This document shows, in pieces, positions 1 through 10,871 of a stretch of DNA of 64,000 bases. The notes beneath the pieces were generated by a model. The model saw only the letters and a list, made by a program, of their open reading frames with translations, was not told the origin of the DNA and ran no database searches. Numbering within the stretch: the stretch's first letter is position 1; the number at the start of each line of letters is the position of its first letter. Source of the DNA: Gigaspora rosea (taxonomy: Eukaryota; Glomeromycota; Glomeromycetes; Diversisporales; Gigasporaceae); contig QKWP01001243.1 in the NCBI GenBank assembly GCA_003550325.1, forward strand, positions 43,955 through 107,954, read 5' to 3'. The position numbers were made by a program, and so were the translations under genes.

Positions 1-628
1 TTTTGTTTTTTGTTTGTTTTCTTTTTTTTTTACTTATTTTTTTAATTTTATTTTATTTTATTTATTTTTTACTTCTTTTTGAACTTTGCAAAAAAACTAT
101 TTGACTTTTCCGATACTTTACAAGAGCACTTTGCAAGAAGTCACAAATATGAACAAATTTAATTGAATATAAGCGAATATGAGCGAATATAAGCAAATAT
201 TAGTTTATTTTTTTTTGTTTTTGTTTTTTTTGATATTTTTTTTAGTTTTGTTTTTTGTTTGTTTTTTTTTACTTATTTTTTTACTTTTATTTTATTTTAT
301 TTAAACCTTACTTCTTTCAAAACTTTGCAAGATAACGATCTAACTTTTTTGGCACTTTACAAGAATACCTATTTTAACTTTTCCGGCACTTTGCAAGAAA
401 TAGCGAATATAAGGAATATAAGCGAATATAAGCGAATATAAGTAAATATTAGCAAATATAAGGAATATTGTAGTTTATTTTTTTTGTTTTCATTTTTTTA
501 TTTTTTTTTGGTTTCGTTTTTTTTTGGGTTTATTTTTTTGGTTGTTTTTTATAATAATATATAATAAAATATGTAATATTTAAAATATAATATATAATAA
601 TAATAAATAAAAAAAATAAAATTATATA
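1..628. repeat. AT-rich interspersed repeat block with CTTTGCAAGAA and GCGAATATAAG motifs
   Basis: There is no gene here. The block is T-rich low complexity with recurring CACTTTGCAAGAA words (near 125 and 325) followed by short degenerate tandem runs of an AGCGAATATA unit (about 161-203 and 402-468). The same arrangement, ending in the same ATAATAAAATATGTAATATT stretch, recurs at 7330-8230 in the same orientation, and an inverted relative lies at 57000-58200. It is a dispersed repeat family of unknown type. Confidence 0.6.
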
Positions 629-631
629 TAT

Positions 632-862
632 TTTTTTTTAAAGTGCCCGTCTTGGGACTTAGGAATTTTATTCAAGATATTAGGGCCGTCGGTATCCTCT
701 AGGGGAATACCGGTATTTGTTACATAGACGAGGATATATCTAGCCACACGTACACTTTTGATGTCTAATTTAAGTGGTCCGCCCAAGGGTTCCACACTAG
801 CTGCCATACTTGCAACCCAACTACAGGAATTGCCTATTTAAATAGGACCCCGAAGAATATAT
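632..862 (-). repeat. SINE-core fragment (copy A)
   Basis: Read on the minus strand, this carries the same roughly 110-bp core found at 4555-4680 (minus) and 36065-36180 (plus): a GCAATTCC start, a GTTGGGTTGCA segment, then GTGTACGTGTGGCTAGAT. The minus-strand 3' end runs into an A-run (T-run at 629-640 on plus), as expected of a retroposed RNA. No tRNA-like head is visible, so this is probably a 5'-truncated copy. Any small reading frame here belongs to the SINE. Confidence 0.65.
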
Positions 863-1414
863 ATAACACTGAGATCTGGCTTTGTATAGACTTATATATA
901 ATTTTTCCATATGTCGTATATTTAAATTTGTATAACCAACTAGTAATTTTTTGAAAAGTTAGATGTTTATTTGTATAACAAAAACGATCTTTATAACAAG
1001 TATAATCTTTTTTTGTATAACGATACTATATAAACATCGGGAAAATTTTTAAGTAGATATAAATCGATATATACCGTATGTTGTAGTGATATAACCCGTT
1101 CAAAAAAATGCAACCCGGGTCACCCGATGGGTGAACCCGCGGGTCACCCAGGTTGATCGACAGGTCCACCCGGGTGCACAGGTTACCCGTTTGACCCAGG
1201 TTGATCGTGATTTGGGTCAGATATTCTATTATATATTGCGCACAAAATGCATCGTGACTTTCTATCTAGAAATCCAATATATGCTAAGTAAAAAAGGCAA
1301 TTCCATTGCAGTATTGCTGAGAAAAAAACATCTATATAGCTTATCGATACATTCGCATCTATACAATAATCATTAACTAATAAAAGAACAACAATGTTAT
1401 GAAAACTTTATACT

Positions 1415-1497
1415 TATTGCACAGGTCTTATGTGACAATCCGTGCTTTTTTCATTTACTTATTGGCACGGGATTGTTACGTCAGACACCGTGCAATA
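1415..1497. repeat. Imperfect hairpin with TATTGCAC ends
   Basis: Arms of about 31 bp (TATTGCAC-AGGTC... against its complement ending GTGCAATA) surround a T-rich loop. It abuts the next hairpin directly. It could be a small MITE or part of the host hAT element. Confidence 0.5.
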
Positions 1498-1500
1498 AAA

Positions 1501-1624
1501 TAGTTATTATATGGGTGTTGAATAACCTGTTACACACACGGGTTCATATTTAAATCCCGTGCCTTCGGCACAGAATATGAACCTGTGTGTACTGGGTTAT
1601 TCACTACAACCCATACAATAACTA
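1501..1624. mobile_element. Small hairpin MITE, 124 bp
   Basis: The sequence is a near-complete palindrome: TAGTTATTATATGGGTGT on the left pairs with the right arm ending CCATACAATAACTA. The inner stem includes CCCGTGCC-TTC-GGCACAG. TAAAA occurs directly on both sides (1496-1500 and 1625-1629) and may be a target duplication. Confidence 0.55.
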
Positions 1625-1979
1625 TAAAATACAGTATGCGATATGAGAAAGCAAAAGGCATCCAATAATTTTTTTTAAAGCACAAAATTTTAGAATTACA
1701 TATCAACTCTAATTATATGGTTAATTTAGATTGTTTAAATAAAAAATAAAAAATTCTAACTACACACTATTTATATGAAGCACAAGCATTAATTAATGGA
1801 TTACAATTTGTGTAATATATAAACTATAAACCAAACCAAAAATTAAACCTGATTTAAAATTAGGGTTATACGTAGTTATGCTAAAATTTTACAAGAAATG
1901 TTCTTTGTTAGAATCCCGAAGTAAGTTTTATAATCAGGATTTTGAAATATCAATATACCCGTGTTTTATACACTAGTTT

Positions 1980-2103
1980 AGTTATATGTTAAGAACAGTT
2001 AATAAAAAAAAACTTTAAGTAGTAGATCGTTTTTAATCAGATTATCTAATTAAAAACGATCTACTACTTAAAGTTTTTTTTTAACTGTTCTTAACATATA
2101 ACT
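1980..2103. mobile_element. Near-perfect hairpin element, 124 bp
   Basis: Two arms of about 58 bp, starting AGTTATATGTTAAGAACAG, pair almost perfectly around an 11-nt centre near 2042. The two arms differ by only one or two bases, so this insertion is probably young. No coding capacity. Confidence 0.7.
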
Positions 2104-2279
2104 AGTGCTAGTACTATAGTAGCATATAGTAAAAATATTTGCTTTTAAGTGATTAATTTGATCAGTAACTATATAGAATTTGCTTTTATAATGATTTTTT
2201 TGCAATCAGATAAAAGTTGTTTAGAATCATGTCTGAGTTGCAGAGTTTAATGGATGACTAAAGGGCGATATATAAAGAA

Positions 2280-2372
2280 CAAAGAAGCAAAGACCTATTG
2301 AGCACCGTGACCCGACTTTTATCGAGCAACGTCATGACCTGACTTTTATTGAGCAACGTGACCTGACTAGGA
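2280..2372 (+). repeat. Array of 24-bp repeat GTGACCCGACTTTTATTGAG...
   Basis: About four degenerate direct copies of a unit reading roughly CGTGACCCGACTTTTATTGA plus GCAA. It lies within the hAT-like element and resembles the subterminal repeats to which hAT transposases bind; that role is inference. Confidence 0.65.
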
Positions 2373-3005
2373 ATACCGCGGATCGCGATAGCATAATATG
2401 CGCATAATTCAAATTTTACCACAGAAGCATATGTGACAGCTATATTCGCATATCAAGATGAATTTCGCATAATTAATAAAACATATTTGCATAACATGGT
2501 GATCCAAAATTTCAGTTGGCTGGTCGGATTTTTTTTTTTTTTTTTAATTTATTGTAAATTAATATGCTCATGTTCATACTCAGAAAATTTTAGATTTTTT
2601 TTCGGTTCTATCGGGTAATTCCAGAAAATTAAGGTCACCATCGGGTGATACCAGAGAAAAAATTAAATGTCATGATTGAAATTTAAAAAAAAGGGTCGGT
2701 GGGTTATGCAAAACAATTTTGCAGTGAATTTTTTTTGTTTGGCGCAAGACAGTTTTGTAAACACGACACTTTTCGTAATTTTATATTACACTGATTTTGT
2801 AGTTTTATTGGTAAGTTACTAATGGGGTTCAGTACTTACAATAACGATAACGATAAAAATTTATAATGATAAATTATGCATATTTCTATCTGATCCGCAT
2901 AATCTGTAGCATAATTTAAAAAAATTTATCGCATAATTCGCGTAATTCACATAATTCGAAGTATAAGGCAGGCAGAATTTGGGGTTTGTCGCAGCAGAAA
3001 ATTAG

Positions 3006-3140
3006 TATCCCTAGACCCGATTTTTATTAATTAACGTGACCCGACCTTTATTGAGCAACGTGACCCAACTTTTATTGAGTCAACTTTTAATTGAGTAACG
3101 TGACCCTACTTTTCTATCTATATCGATTAACGTGAACCGT
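3006..3140 (+). repeat. Second array of the same 24-bp repeat
   Basis: Five or so degenerate units of the 24-bp repeat also seen at 2280-2372, in the same orientation, just inside the right GGGTGACCC cluster of the hAT-like element. Confidence 0.6.
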
Positions 3141-3885
3141 TTATTGGAACAATTTTTAATAAAAAAAAAGCATATTGTCAAATAATCTATAAAATCTGCG
3201 TAATATATTAGATAGAATAGAGACAACAATAATTACGCGATATAGTCGTTTGCATAATTTATTTTCTAATTTTTTGTGAATTAATAAGCTCATGTTCACA
3301 TATAAGGCCACGTAAGGTAATTTTTAGATTTGCATAACATGGAACAAAAATTTTTATTTTTTTCTCAAATCTAGATTATTGTCTGCTTTAGTGTCTAAAG
3401 GTAAAGGTTTTCATTTTCATATCATTTAAAGTCGGATAATATATACAGGGTATATATGACAATACATCTGGTAATTAACGAATCAGAATTAACTACCTCG
3501 AATCAGACGGGTCAACCCACGGGTTGACCCGTCGGATTGACCCACCCATTCCACCCGGGTTGCTACAACTCGACCCGGGTCACCTACCCACCCGCGGGTG
3601 ACCCGGGTGACTCCAACTCGGGTTACATCACTAGTATGTTGCAGCTACCTTTTTTTGCCGATTTTTAACAAAAAAAACTGTAGATAGCTTATTTACTATT
3701 TTAAATAATTTAAAGCACAATAAAAGGGTAGCTTATTTTTAAATACAAAACTTTATTAAGTAAAATAAATAAATAAATATGCTGTAGACAATAAATAAAT
3801 ATGCTATAGACGATAAATAAATATGTTATAAACAATAAATAAATATGCAGAAAAAATCAAGAGTAACTTATAAAGCGATTTTTGG

Positions 3886-4240
3886 TCAATCGATTATAGT
3901 CGCTACATAGTAAAGTCTAAATTTTACTAAGCAAATCGATTAAAGTCGCATAAGTAACATTGTTCAGCAGATTAAAATACGCGTACCCTGAAAATTTTAT
4001 ACAAATTGGAGAATTTTTTATTATTTGACTTTTAATTTTTACGTTCAACAGTTTTTTTTTTATAAAAAAAAAACCGTCGAACGTAAAAATTAAAAGTCAA
4101 ATAATAAAAAATTCTCCGATTTGTATGAAATTTTCAGGGTACGCGTATTTTAATCTCTGAACAATGTTACTTATGCGACTTTAATCGATTTACTTAGTAA
4201 AATTTAGACTTTACTATATAGCAACGTTCATCGATTGTAT
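3886..4240. repeat. Foldback element with AGTAACATTGTTCAG motif
   Basis: Two arms of about 175 bp are inverted copies meeting at about 4060 in a T/A run. Each arm contains TACGCGTACCCTGAAAATTT and GTAACATTGTTCAGC. The motif and its surroundings resemble the interior of the MITEs at 13921 and 63270. No target duplication was recognised. Confidence 0.65.
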
Positions 4241-4526
4241 GGGTAGCTTATTTTCAGAACTAAAAAAATTTTGTTGTTGAATTTGAACACAGTTAACTAT
4301 TGCCCTTTTTTTTCTAGATAGGTTTCTGATTTTCTCTTCGTCACTTTTTTTTTGTGTAATTATATTTTTGGCTTTGGTGGTTAACATGATCATACTGGTA
4401 CTCAGATCTGAAATTGTATAATTTATAGTAAATTTGAACTTATATGATAATTTTGTATAAAGCTTTTAATAAAATTAAGTGTATAAAGTTATATTAAAAT
4501 TTTGAGTCTGGATCTGAGTTATATCA

Positions 4527-5490
4527 GAGTTCTTCGGGGTCCTATTTAAACCCTCTAATCCTAGACGAGGATACATCTAGCCACACGTACACTTTTGGTG
4601 CCTAATTTAAGTGGTTCACCCAAGAGTTCCACACTAGCTACCATACCTGCAACCCAACTACGGGAATTGCCTATTTAAACCCTCTGATCCATGTTCTGCC
4701 TGCCAACCCATCTTGTATCACCAGAACAGGCCCGTTACATAAATCAGTTAGCAAGTTCCGGATACTTATCCATTGCCTTAGGACCCAGTCGGGTATTCCC
4801 GGTCCTGTTATCCTTGACAGGAGACTTGGTAGAGCGGTACCTGTCCCATATCAGGTATTTACCTACATTTCAGTACTTATCGCTATGACCGAGACCAACA
4901 TTTGCGAGACAGGGTTAACCCTGTCCTCTTACCAATACCTACTTCTGTCCTTGTAAGGTTCGCTCCAACCCTGGTACCCACTATCACTTTCCTACCGGTC
5001 CTTCACCGGTTTTCCCAGACTTCCAATCTAGTTGGCCCGGAAGGGTTGATCTACCCGGCATTAGGTGCCATCATGGTTTTTCTCCTCCTGGTATCTACTT
5101 CTATAACATAGGTTCTTTTCCTCTGGTACTCGATCTGGCGGCCAGGTTGGTAGACCTTGTCACTGAGGTCGACGTCCGGTACTTCGGCTCTGGTCTAATA
5201 TTCCAGTTTTGGTAGCACCGTCAAAGATCTTTGCTACCTCTTTACTCAGATCTTGCCAAATAGGTTTCTGTTTCCCTAGTTCCTTGGATTTGTCTGTGTC
5301 ATGAGACACAACTTTGCCCGAAAGCTCCCATTCGAGATGGTAACCAAGGACTACAGGTAATGTACCCAACCGATCAACAGGAAACAGTTACTGGAAATTT
5401 TTTCAAAGCATCGTCAGTGGGATTTGAACCCTAGACCTGCCACTTGAGGGTGACAACTTACCAATTTTTCTAAGTCACCACACCCATAAA
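4527..5490 (-). mobile_element. tRNA-headed SINE (copy B)
   Basis: On the minus strand the element starts with a tRNA-like head at about 5490-5410: an A-box-like stretch, a stem resembling an anticodon arm, and a B box GGTTCAAATCC (5420-5430 on plus). It continues through about 800 bp of body, which is GC-richer than its surroundings, and ends with the SINE core shared with 632-862 and 36065-36180. The body has small open frames (4691-4888, 4902-5111) but no recognisable protein. I read the head as SINE-derived, because it has mismatched stems and continues straight into repeat sequence. Confidence 0.65.
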
Positions 5491-5675
5491 ATTTTATATT
5501 AAATTGTAAATAAATTAAAATATTATATAATAATAATAAATAAAAATATTAAATTGCGAAAACTAGCGAAAACCTATAAAACATTTATAAATCTGCAAAA
5601 AGTATGATTATGTGATATAATAATTATTATTAATTAATTTTATATCAAATATATATCTATTAATCGGCAAATTTT

Positions 5676-5878
5676 ATATATATATATGTCGATTACTAAC
5701 CAGGTATGATATATATCGATACTAAATACCTCTGCCGATTTCTATCGATAGTGATAATAATCGATATATATCTGATAATCAGATATATATTGATTACAAT
5801 CACTATCGATAGAAATCGGCAAGAGTATTTAGTATCGATATATATCTTATCGGTTAGTAATCGATATATATCTATATA
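5676..5878. repeat. Foldback element rich in ATATATCGAT
   Basis: Arms starting GATTACTAACCAGGTATGAT and ending GGTTAGTAATC pair over about 85 bp around a centre near 5778 (CTGATAATCAG). A decayed relative lies at 8290-8425; both are followed by AAAATTTGCWGATG. No TSD was assigned. Confidence 0.6.
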
Positions 5879-5984
5879 TAAAATTTGCAGATGCAAATTA
5901 CTTATTAAATCTTCACTTAAGTTATTTTTTTTATATAACTTACTAAATTACGTATTAAATTTTTGCTCAAACGTCAAATCATCA

Positions 5985-6575
5985 AGTTGGTGCTACAGAT
6001 ATGAACCAGAAATTTTCTAGATTATATGCAATATTCTCCATAACTATGATTCAATATAAATTTATATTAAATACTAAATGTGATAGTAGGTCAATAATAC
6101 CAGAAATACCTAAATTGAAAAGTGGAATTAGGTCTTTGTTATGATCGAGTTATAGATTGAGTAATAAAAGATCTGATGATGGTAGTGGCGAATGGACTTC
6201 TGTTACTAGTAAATTTTATTTTGTGAAATTGGCTAGTAGTAAAAGGGTAAATTTTTTTTTTATGAGTAACATGGTTTAATTTACTAATATGGTTTATAAT
6301 AATTGTATCTTTAATTAATTATTTAATTAATTATATGAATTATTATTATATTCATATAAATAGTTAAAAAAACTGGAACTGTAGAGGATCATGTTAAAGA
6401 AGAAATATTTATTAATTCCGTTCTTTTAGTATTAGGAAATGTTCTTTCTGCTCTTGGACAAGAAACTCCAAGTTTTCAATATTAAAGTTATTTAAAACAT
6501 CTTTCAACACCACTTTCAATAAACATAGCTTTAAATCATTCTAATCCAAACCATAAAGATCTTGAAGTACATCAG
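5985..6575 (+). pseudogene. Kinesin motor-domain pseudogene (kinesin-4-like), intron retained
   Basis: Kinesins are ATP-driven microtubule motors. The translation shows the order of motifs of the distal motor domain: VGATDMNQKFSR then YAIFSIT (degenerate switch I, normally SSRSHAIF), SKFYFVKLASSKR (switch II, normally DLAGSER), then KKTGTVEDHVKEEIFINS and LGNVLSALGQ. The last two lie in a second exon beginning at 6366, after a 118-bp GT-AG intron (6248-6365) whose removal joins SKR to LKKTG in frame. Two in-frame stops (TGA near 6143, TAA near 6484) and loss of the catalytic switch residues show it is dead. The intron means it is a decayed gene copy, not a processed one. The N-terminal motor half and P-loop are not in the window. 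The kinesin-4/KIF21 assignment is from motif resemblance only. Confidence 0.75.
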
Positions 6576-6585
6576 GTAATTTTAT

Positions 6586-6775
6586 ATATAGATATTAATC
6601 GATATATAACAGTTAATCGTTTTATATCGATTAAAAAATAACGATATATATCGATTAACTGGTTAAAAATCGATATATTTTTTAATCGATATATATCATT
6701 TTTATATTAAATCGTTATATATCTACAAATCGATTATAATCGTAATTATTTGAAAGATATATAACGATTAACAGA
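6586..6775. repeat. ATCGATATATA-rich palindromic tract
   Basis: Repeated ATCGATATAT/ATATATCGAT words in both orientations, similar in composition to the foldbacks at 5676 and 8290. It begins immediately after the last kinesin-like exon, so it may be repeat DNA that invaded the next intron. Confidence 0.5.
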
Positions 6776-6793
6776 TTTTTGACCCATCACGAA

Positions 6794-6958
6794 TAAAAAA
6801 AAAAAAAGTAAAATTTCAAAAAAAAGTAGATTAAAAAAAAAGAGTAAAACAAAATAAAAAAAACTGGTATAAAAAAAAAAAAAAAACTTTAAAAAAAAAA
6901 AAAAAACTTTTTTTAATTTTTTTTTCCCTTTTTTCTTTTACTCTCTTTTTTCTTTTTT

Positions 6959-7021
<63 letters not shown>

Positions 7022-7036
7022 CTTTTTTTTTTCTTT
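6794..7036. repeat. Long homopolymer A- and T-tracts
   Basis: A-runs (6794-6905) are followed by pyrimidine-only DNA with more than 60 consecutive T around 6960-7020. The Lys-rich open frame on the minus strand is an artefact of this tract. Exact length is unreliable in any assembly. Confidence 0.85.
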
Positions 7037-7039
7037 TTA

Positions 7040-8428
7040 ATATTTCGAATACTTTCGAAATATTTTGGGATCAGTAGATCTGTAACCTGGATCATATTAA
7101 AGACGTATTTAACTAATATTTTTGAAATGTTTCGATGATTTTTGATGATTGTACCACAAGATCAGATTAGATCTTTGTTTATTTATTTTTGTTTATAATT
7201 TAGATCTTCTATCAATTTTACATTGTTTCTTCGTTTTCCTTTTGTTTTTTTTGGTTTCGTTTCATTTTTTTTAGTTTTGTTTTGTTTTTTTTTATTTATA
7301 TTTTTTTTTATTTTTTAATTTTTTTACTTTATTTTTATACTTTACCACTAGCACTTTGCAAGAAATTCAATAACTTTCCAGCACTTTGCACAAGCCAACT
7401 CAGCCTTTCGACACTTTGCAAGAACACACAACACCTTTCTCTAGCAATTTTGAATGTTTAAGAATGCAAGTTTTCGCAAGTATTCGCAAGTTTTCACAAG
7501 GTTTTGTTTATTTATTTTTTGTTTCATATTTTTTGTTTTTGTTTTTATTTTTATTAATTTATTTTATTCTGGCACTTTATGAAAACCTTCGACGATTTCT
7601 GAATTGCAAAACATGAACTCGAAATGGAGATTTGGGGCTTTGTTTATTTTTTATTTAGTTTGCTTACATTTTTGTTTTTTGTTTGTTTTCTTTTTTTTTA
7701 TTTCAGAACTTTGCAAGAAAATCGCTTAACTTTTCCAGCACTTCTATTCTAACATCTTTGGCACTTTGCAGGAAATCACGAATATGAACGAATATAATCG
7801 AATACAAGCAAATATGAGCGAAATATAAGTTTATTTTTTTTATTTTTGTTTTTGTTATTTTTTTTTGTTTGTTTTTTGTTTGTTTTTTTTACTTATTTTT
7901 TTTATTTTATTTTATTTATTCCTTACTTCATTTGGAACTTTGCAAGAAAACGACCTAGCTTTCTGGGACTTTGCAAGAAGTAGCGAATATAAGCGAATAT
8001 AAGCAAATATGAATGAATATAAGCAAATATGAGCGAATATAAGAAATATAATAGTTTATTTTTTTTATTTTTTTTATTTTTTTTGGTTTCGTTTTTTTTG
8101 AATTTATTTTTCTTGACATTTTTTTATAATAATTTATAATAAAATATGTAATATTTTAAAATATAATAATAATAAATAAAAAAAATAAAATTTTATATTA
8201 AAAATTGCGAAAACTTGTAAAAACCTGTAAAACATTTAAAAATTTGCAAAAAGTATGATTATGTGAATATAATAATTATTAATTGATATCATATTTGATA
8301 TATATCGATTAACTGGATATATATCAATTACTATCACTATTAATAGTAATCGACAGGGGTGATGAGTATTGATATATATCTTACCAGTTAGTAATCGATA
8401 TATATCTATATATAAAATTTGCTGATGT
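7040..8428 (+). repeat. Interspersed repeat block, relative of 1-628 and of 57000-58620
   Basis: There is no gene here. The block starts with a TTTCGAAATATTT-rich part and AGATCTGTAACCTGG, then carries CACTTTGCAAGAA words (7350-7420, 7700-7980), AGCGAATATA tandem runs (7789-7826, 7980-8049) and a terminal ATATATCGAT foldback remnant (8290-8425) ending TTTGCTGATGTA. The same landmarks occur in reverse order and opposite orientation at 57000-58620, so both are copies of one long dispersed element of unknown class. Confidence 0.55.
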
Positions 8429-8429
8429 A

Positions 8430-8492
8430 CTTAAAGATCAACTTATACAACTTCAACGGTCTTACGCGGATTTAATACAGAAATCAGTTTAA
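8430..8492 (+). pseudogene. Possible kinesin stalk exon fragment
   Basis: A 20-codon stretch reads LKDQLIQLQRSYADLIQKSV and then a stop. It looks like amphipathic coiled coil of the kind that follows kinesin motors, and it starts where the repeat block ends. It may be a further exon of the 5985-6575 pseudogene, pushed 1.9 kb away by inserted repeats. It is short, so this is a weak call. Confidence 0.3.
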
Positions 8493-8869
8493 ATAAATAT
8501 TCATTAAATTACGACATGATCTGGGGTCCCTTGTATAATATTTGTGCAGGAGGTTATATTTTTTATAATATAATCATCTACATAGATACTGTACTAACAC
8601 TGCATGGTACGTATATACATTATAAAATTGAATATGTAAACTTTTTTACTTTTTGTTTGCTTTATAACATTAAAAAAGAAAGAAACACCAACAACTCAAC
8701 ATATTTTTTTTGGTGTACATTCCACAGGAGGTTCCTTCTTTCTTCTAAAAAATTTTATAAATTACTTCATCTCTGCCTGTACAAGATTCAAACGGTTGTT
8801 GACCTCTCGAAATTTCCTAAAGAAAAACTCTATTACTGTGTAAATATCAAATTTTTCATTACGAAAGTA
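8493..8869. other. No recognisable feature
   Basis: An open frame spans much of this stretch and runs into the next MITE, but its composition is low complexity and no domain is seen. A minus-strand reading near 8700-8800 (NNRLNLVQAEMK) looks vaguely coding and has stops. Confidence 0.5.
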
Positions 8870-9210
8870 CAGTTGGACCTCCATAAATGCAATTTCTATA
8901 AATGCAATATCTCTCTAAATGCACATTTTTTTCTTTTCCGCAAGATGTTATTAGTGATAAATGCATATTCTATATTCTGTAAATGCATGTTTTTTTGAAT
9001 AACATTTTATATTACACTAACCTTCCTAAATGCACGTAGCCAATCAAATTTTAGTATTTAAAATAGGTTATACAGTTCTGGGTAGAAGTTACACAAACTT
9101 GATAATCTAATTTTAAAGCTGCATTTTAATTGGCTCTCTCTAAATGCAAACCTCCCTAAATGCACATTGTAGGCTCGTCCCTACGAGTTGTATTTATGGA
9201 GGGTTGACTA
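8870..9210. mobile_element. pogo/Tigger-type MITE, copy 1 (341 bp)
   Basis: Terminal inverted repeats CAGTTGGACCTCCATAAATG and CAGT/TAGT-CAACCCTCCATAAATAC are flanked by TA (8868-8869, 9211-9212). Internally there are many AAATGCA words. An inverted copy with clearer ends lies at 54351-54675. A CAGT... terminus with a TA duplication is characteristic of the Tc1/mariner superfamily, most like its pogo/Tigger branch. No transposase. Confidence 0.75.
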
Positions 9211-9212
9211 TA

Positions 9213-9736
9213 TTTGTGATTAGCAAGATATTTTGGATTAATGTATGCAGATACACTAGACCCAGTTTCACCTTTTGTAGTTATCATTTTGGTTTTCTTT
9301 TTTTGAAAATACCAAAATCGGCGGCTATTGTCATTGTACCATCATAAATCAATAACTTTGAAGCTACCCAGAATGATCGCATACATAGATCCTCAATGTT
9401 TCAGAAGTTCCAAAGTTACACTATATAGATATTATGAGAAATCTGATACCTATAGTATTGAATAATTTTTTGGGAAATATCAAGTGGCCTACCACCATGT
9501 TCTACTGAATCCAGATTCTTGATTTTTATACAGATTCGGATTTGCAGAACACTAAATGCAATCAAAATGCTTTGAAGGTACATAATAATAAATATATATT
9601 TTGGTTGGAGTTAGAAATCGGGCCAGAATTAGTATATCTCTAAAAATAGGTTTAAGGTTAGAATTAGTATGCATTAATAGTATATAAAAATAAAATATTA
9701 TAATAAAATAAATGTACTTAGCTTTAAATATTTATT
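9213..9736. other. No recognisable feature
   Basis: AT-rich sequence. A minus-strand reading at about 9430-9520 gives SVEHGGRPLDISQKIIQYYR, which looks more protein-like than its surroundings but has no recognised domain and soon meets stops. Confidence 0.4.
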
Positions 9737-9959
9737 GTCGCGGATTAAAATGAAATCAGATTAAAATGAAACTGGTGACCTTTCTTGTTTACCTTTAAAG
9801 CTTATAAAACCCACATATACTCATTTATTAATAACTCTAACCCTAAACCCTAACCCTAATACTAAAAAAACCCCAGAAAATGTTCCCTAAAAAATTTTAA
9901 AATTTTGCTTAAAAAATAGAAAAATTTCATTTTAATCTGATTTCATTTTAATCTGTTAT
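9737..9959. mobile_element. MITE with 7-bp target duplication and doubled ATTAAAATGAAATC ends, copy 1
   Basis: Each terminus starts GTCGCRG or its decayed form, followed by two direct copies of ATTAAAATGAAAtC. The element is flanked by ATTTATT on both sides (9730-9736, 9960-9966). The interior has telomere-like CCCTAAACCCTAACCCTAA (about 9842-9862). Copy 2 at 46655-46881 is flanked by ATTTCAT. The superfamily was not identified; 7-bp duplications are uncommon. Confidence 0.7.
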
Positions 9960-10162
9960 ATTTATTAGTTTTGTGATTTTATATGATCTTTGAGTACATG
10001 TATAAAGCTTCTAAAAATAAGGGAGCTTCCAGAAATTACGTAATTTTTTGTTACTAATAAATTTCAAAATTTTACCCCACCCACCCACATCTGATATCCT
10101 ATTAGCCAATCAAATTTTATATTTTTTTAAAAATTATTTATATGTCCAATTTTTTGAATTGA

Positions 10163-10470
10163 TAATAACTTTTGATCCACTAGTCCGTTTTGTATGATTT
10201 AACTACCAAAATGCTCGTCTTAATGAGACGATTCTAACAAGCCCGAAATTGTTAAAATCTAATCACAGGATCCCAAGATCATTCAACCTTTGTGTAATTT
10301 TAATAGTAATTTTTTAGAATCACTAAGTAAATTTCTTTAACATTGAATAACTTTTGATCCACTGGTCCATTTTGGATGATTTAACTACCAAAATGTTCGC
10401 CTCAGTAAGACGATCCTAACAAGTCTAAAATCGCTAAATTTCAATTACAGGATGATCGCAAGATCGATAA
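10163..10470 (+). repeat. Two direct copies of a 115-120 bp foldback module
   Basis: Two copies (10163-10285, 10345-10470) of a unit with TTGATCCACTRGTCC, GATTTAACTACCAAAATG, AGACGATYCTAACAAG and ACAGGATCC-like words. Inverted copies lie at 12722-12845 and 12907-13030 in the other arm, and further copies occur in the separate element at 39988-40750. A diverged version of the CCACTGG-GATGAT-TAACYACC core is in the foldback at 13252. Confidence 0.75.
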
Positions 10471-10871
10471 AGATTTGTATTGTTAATAACAATACAAATC
10501 TTTATCGATTTTGACAGATACAGGGTGTAAGTGAGATTTTCCGGGTCACGTGATCAATCGATCTCCGGTCTAGGTCAGGATCATGTAATCACACGGGCTC
10601 TTTTCTGTTTCACAGATCAACATAAAAAAAATAAATACACAGATCTATTTTTTTTTTTTACCAACCTTTTTTTTTTTAAACGTCGCCGTTCGTCGTTGGT
10701 GTTGTCACCTTTTTTCACTATTGTATCGTTTCGTCGTCAGTTTGGTGTTGCAATTACAGGTGCGGTTCTCATTTCATTAGTGGGGTTTACTTTTTTTTCT
10801 TCTATTGTTATTTTGTCGCGTCTTTGATTTTCTTATACTGCTGTTTCATTAGTAGTAGTTTTTTTTTCTAT

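Larger units (their letters stand above)
1084..3633. mobile_element. hAT-like non-autonomous element 1 (GGGTGACCC family), 2550 bp
   Basis: The ends are imperfect inverted repeats starting TAGTGATRTAACCCG and are flanked by an exact 8-bp direct repeat GTATGTTG (1076-1083 and 3634-3641), the target-duplication length of hAT transposons. Both subterminal regions (about 1098-1199 and 3507-3620) are clusters of GGGTGACCC/GGGTCACCC palindromes. No transposase is encoded. The interior holds two hairpin elements (1501-1624, 1980-2103) and two arrays of a 24-bp repeat. A relative of nearly equal length is at 39458-41968. Confidence 0.75.

Noticed and set aside
2280..3140. CRISPR-like array
   Set aside because: Repeats are contiguous and degenerate without spacers; eukaryotic transposon context.
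4691..5369. Small protein genes in a GC-richer island
   Set aside because: The region is SINE body; frames are short, unrelated to known domains and lie on both strands.
5412..5490. Functional tRNA gene on the minus strand
   Set aside because: The B box is good, but the stems are imperfect, no clear anticodon loop forms, and the sequence runs directly into SINE body.
6913..7095. Lys-rich protein on the minus strand
   Set aside because: Translation of a long T-tract.
8516..8998. 160-codon open frame
   Set aside because: It has no domain and runs into a MITE; composition looks random.
9838..9862. Telomere or chromosome end
   Set aside because: Only about three CCCTAA units inside a 223-bp MITE with clear target duplication.
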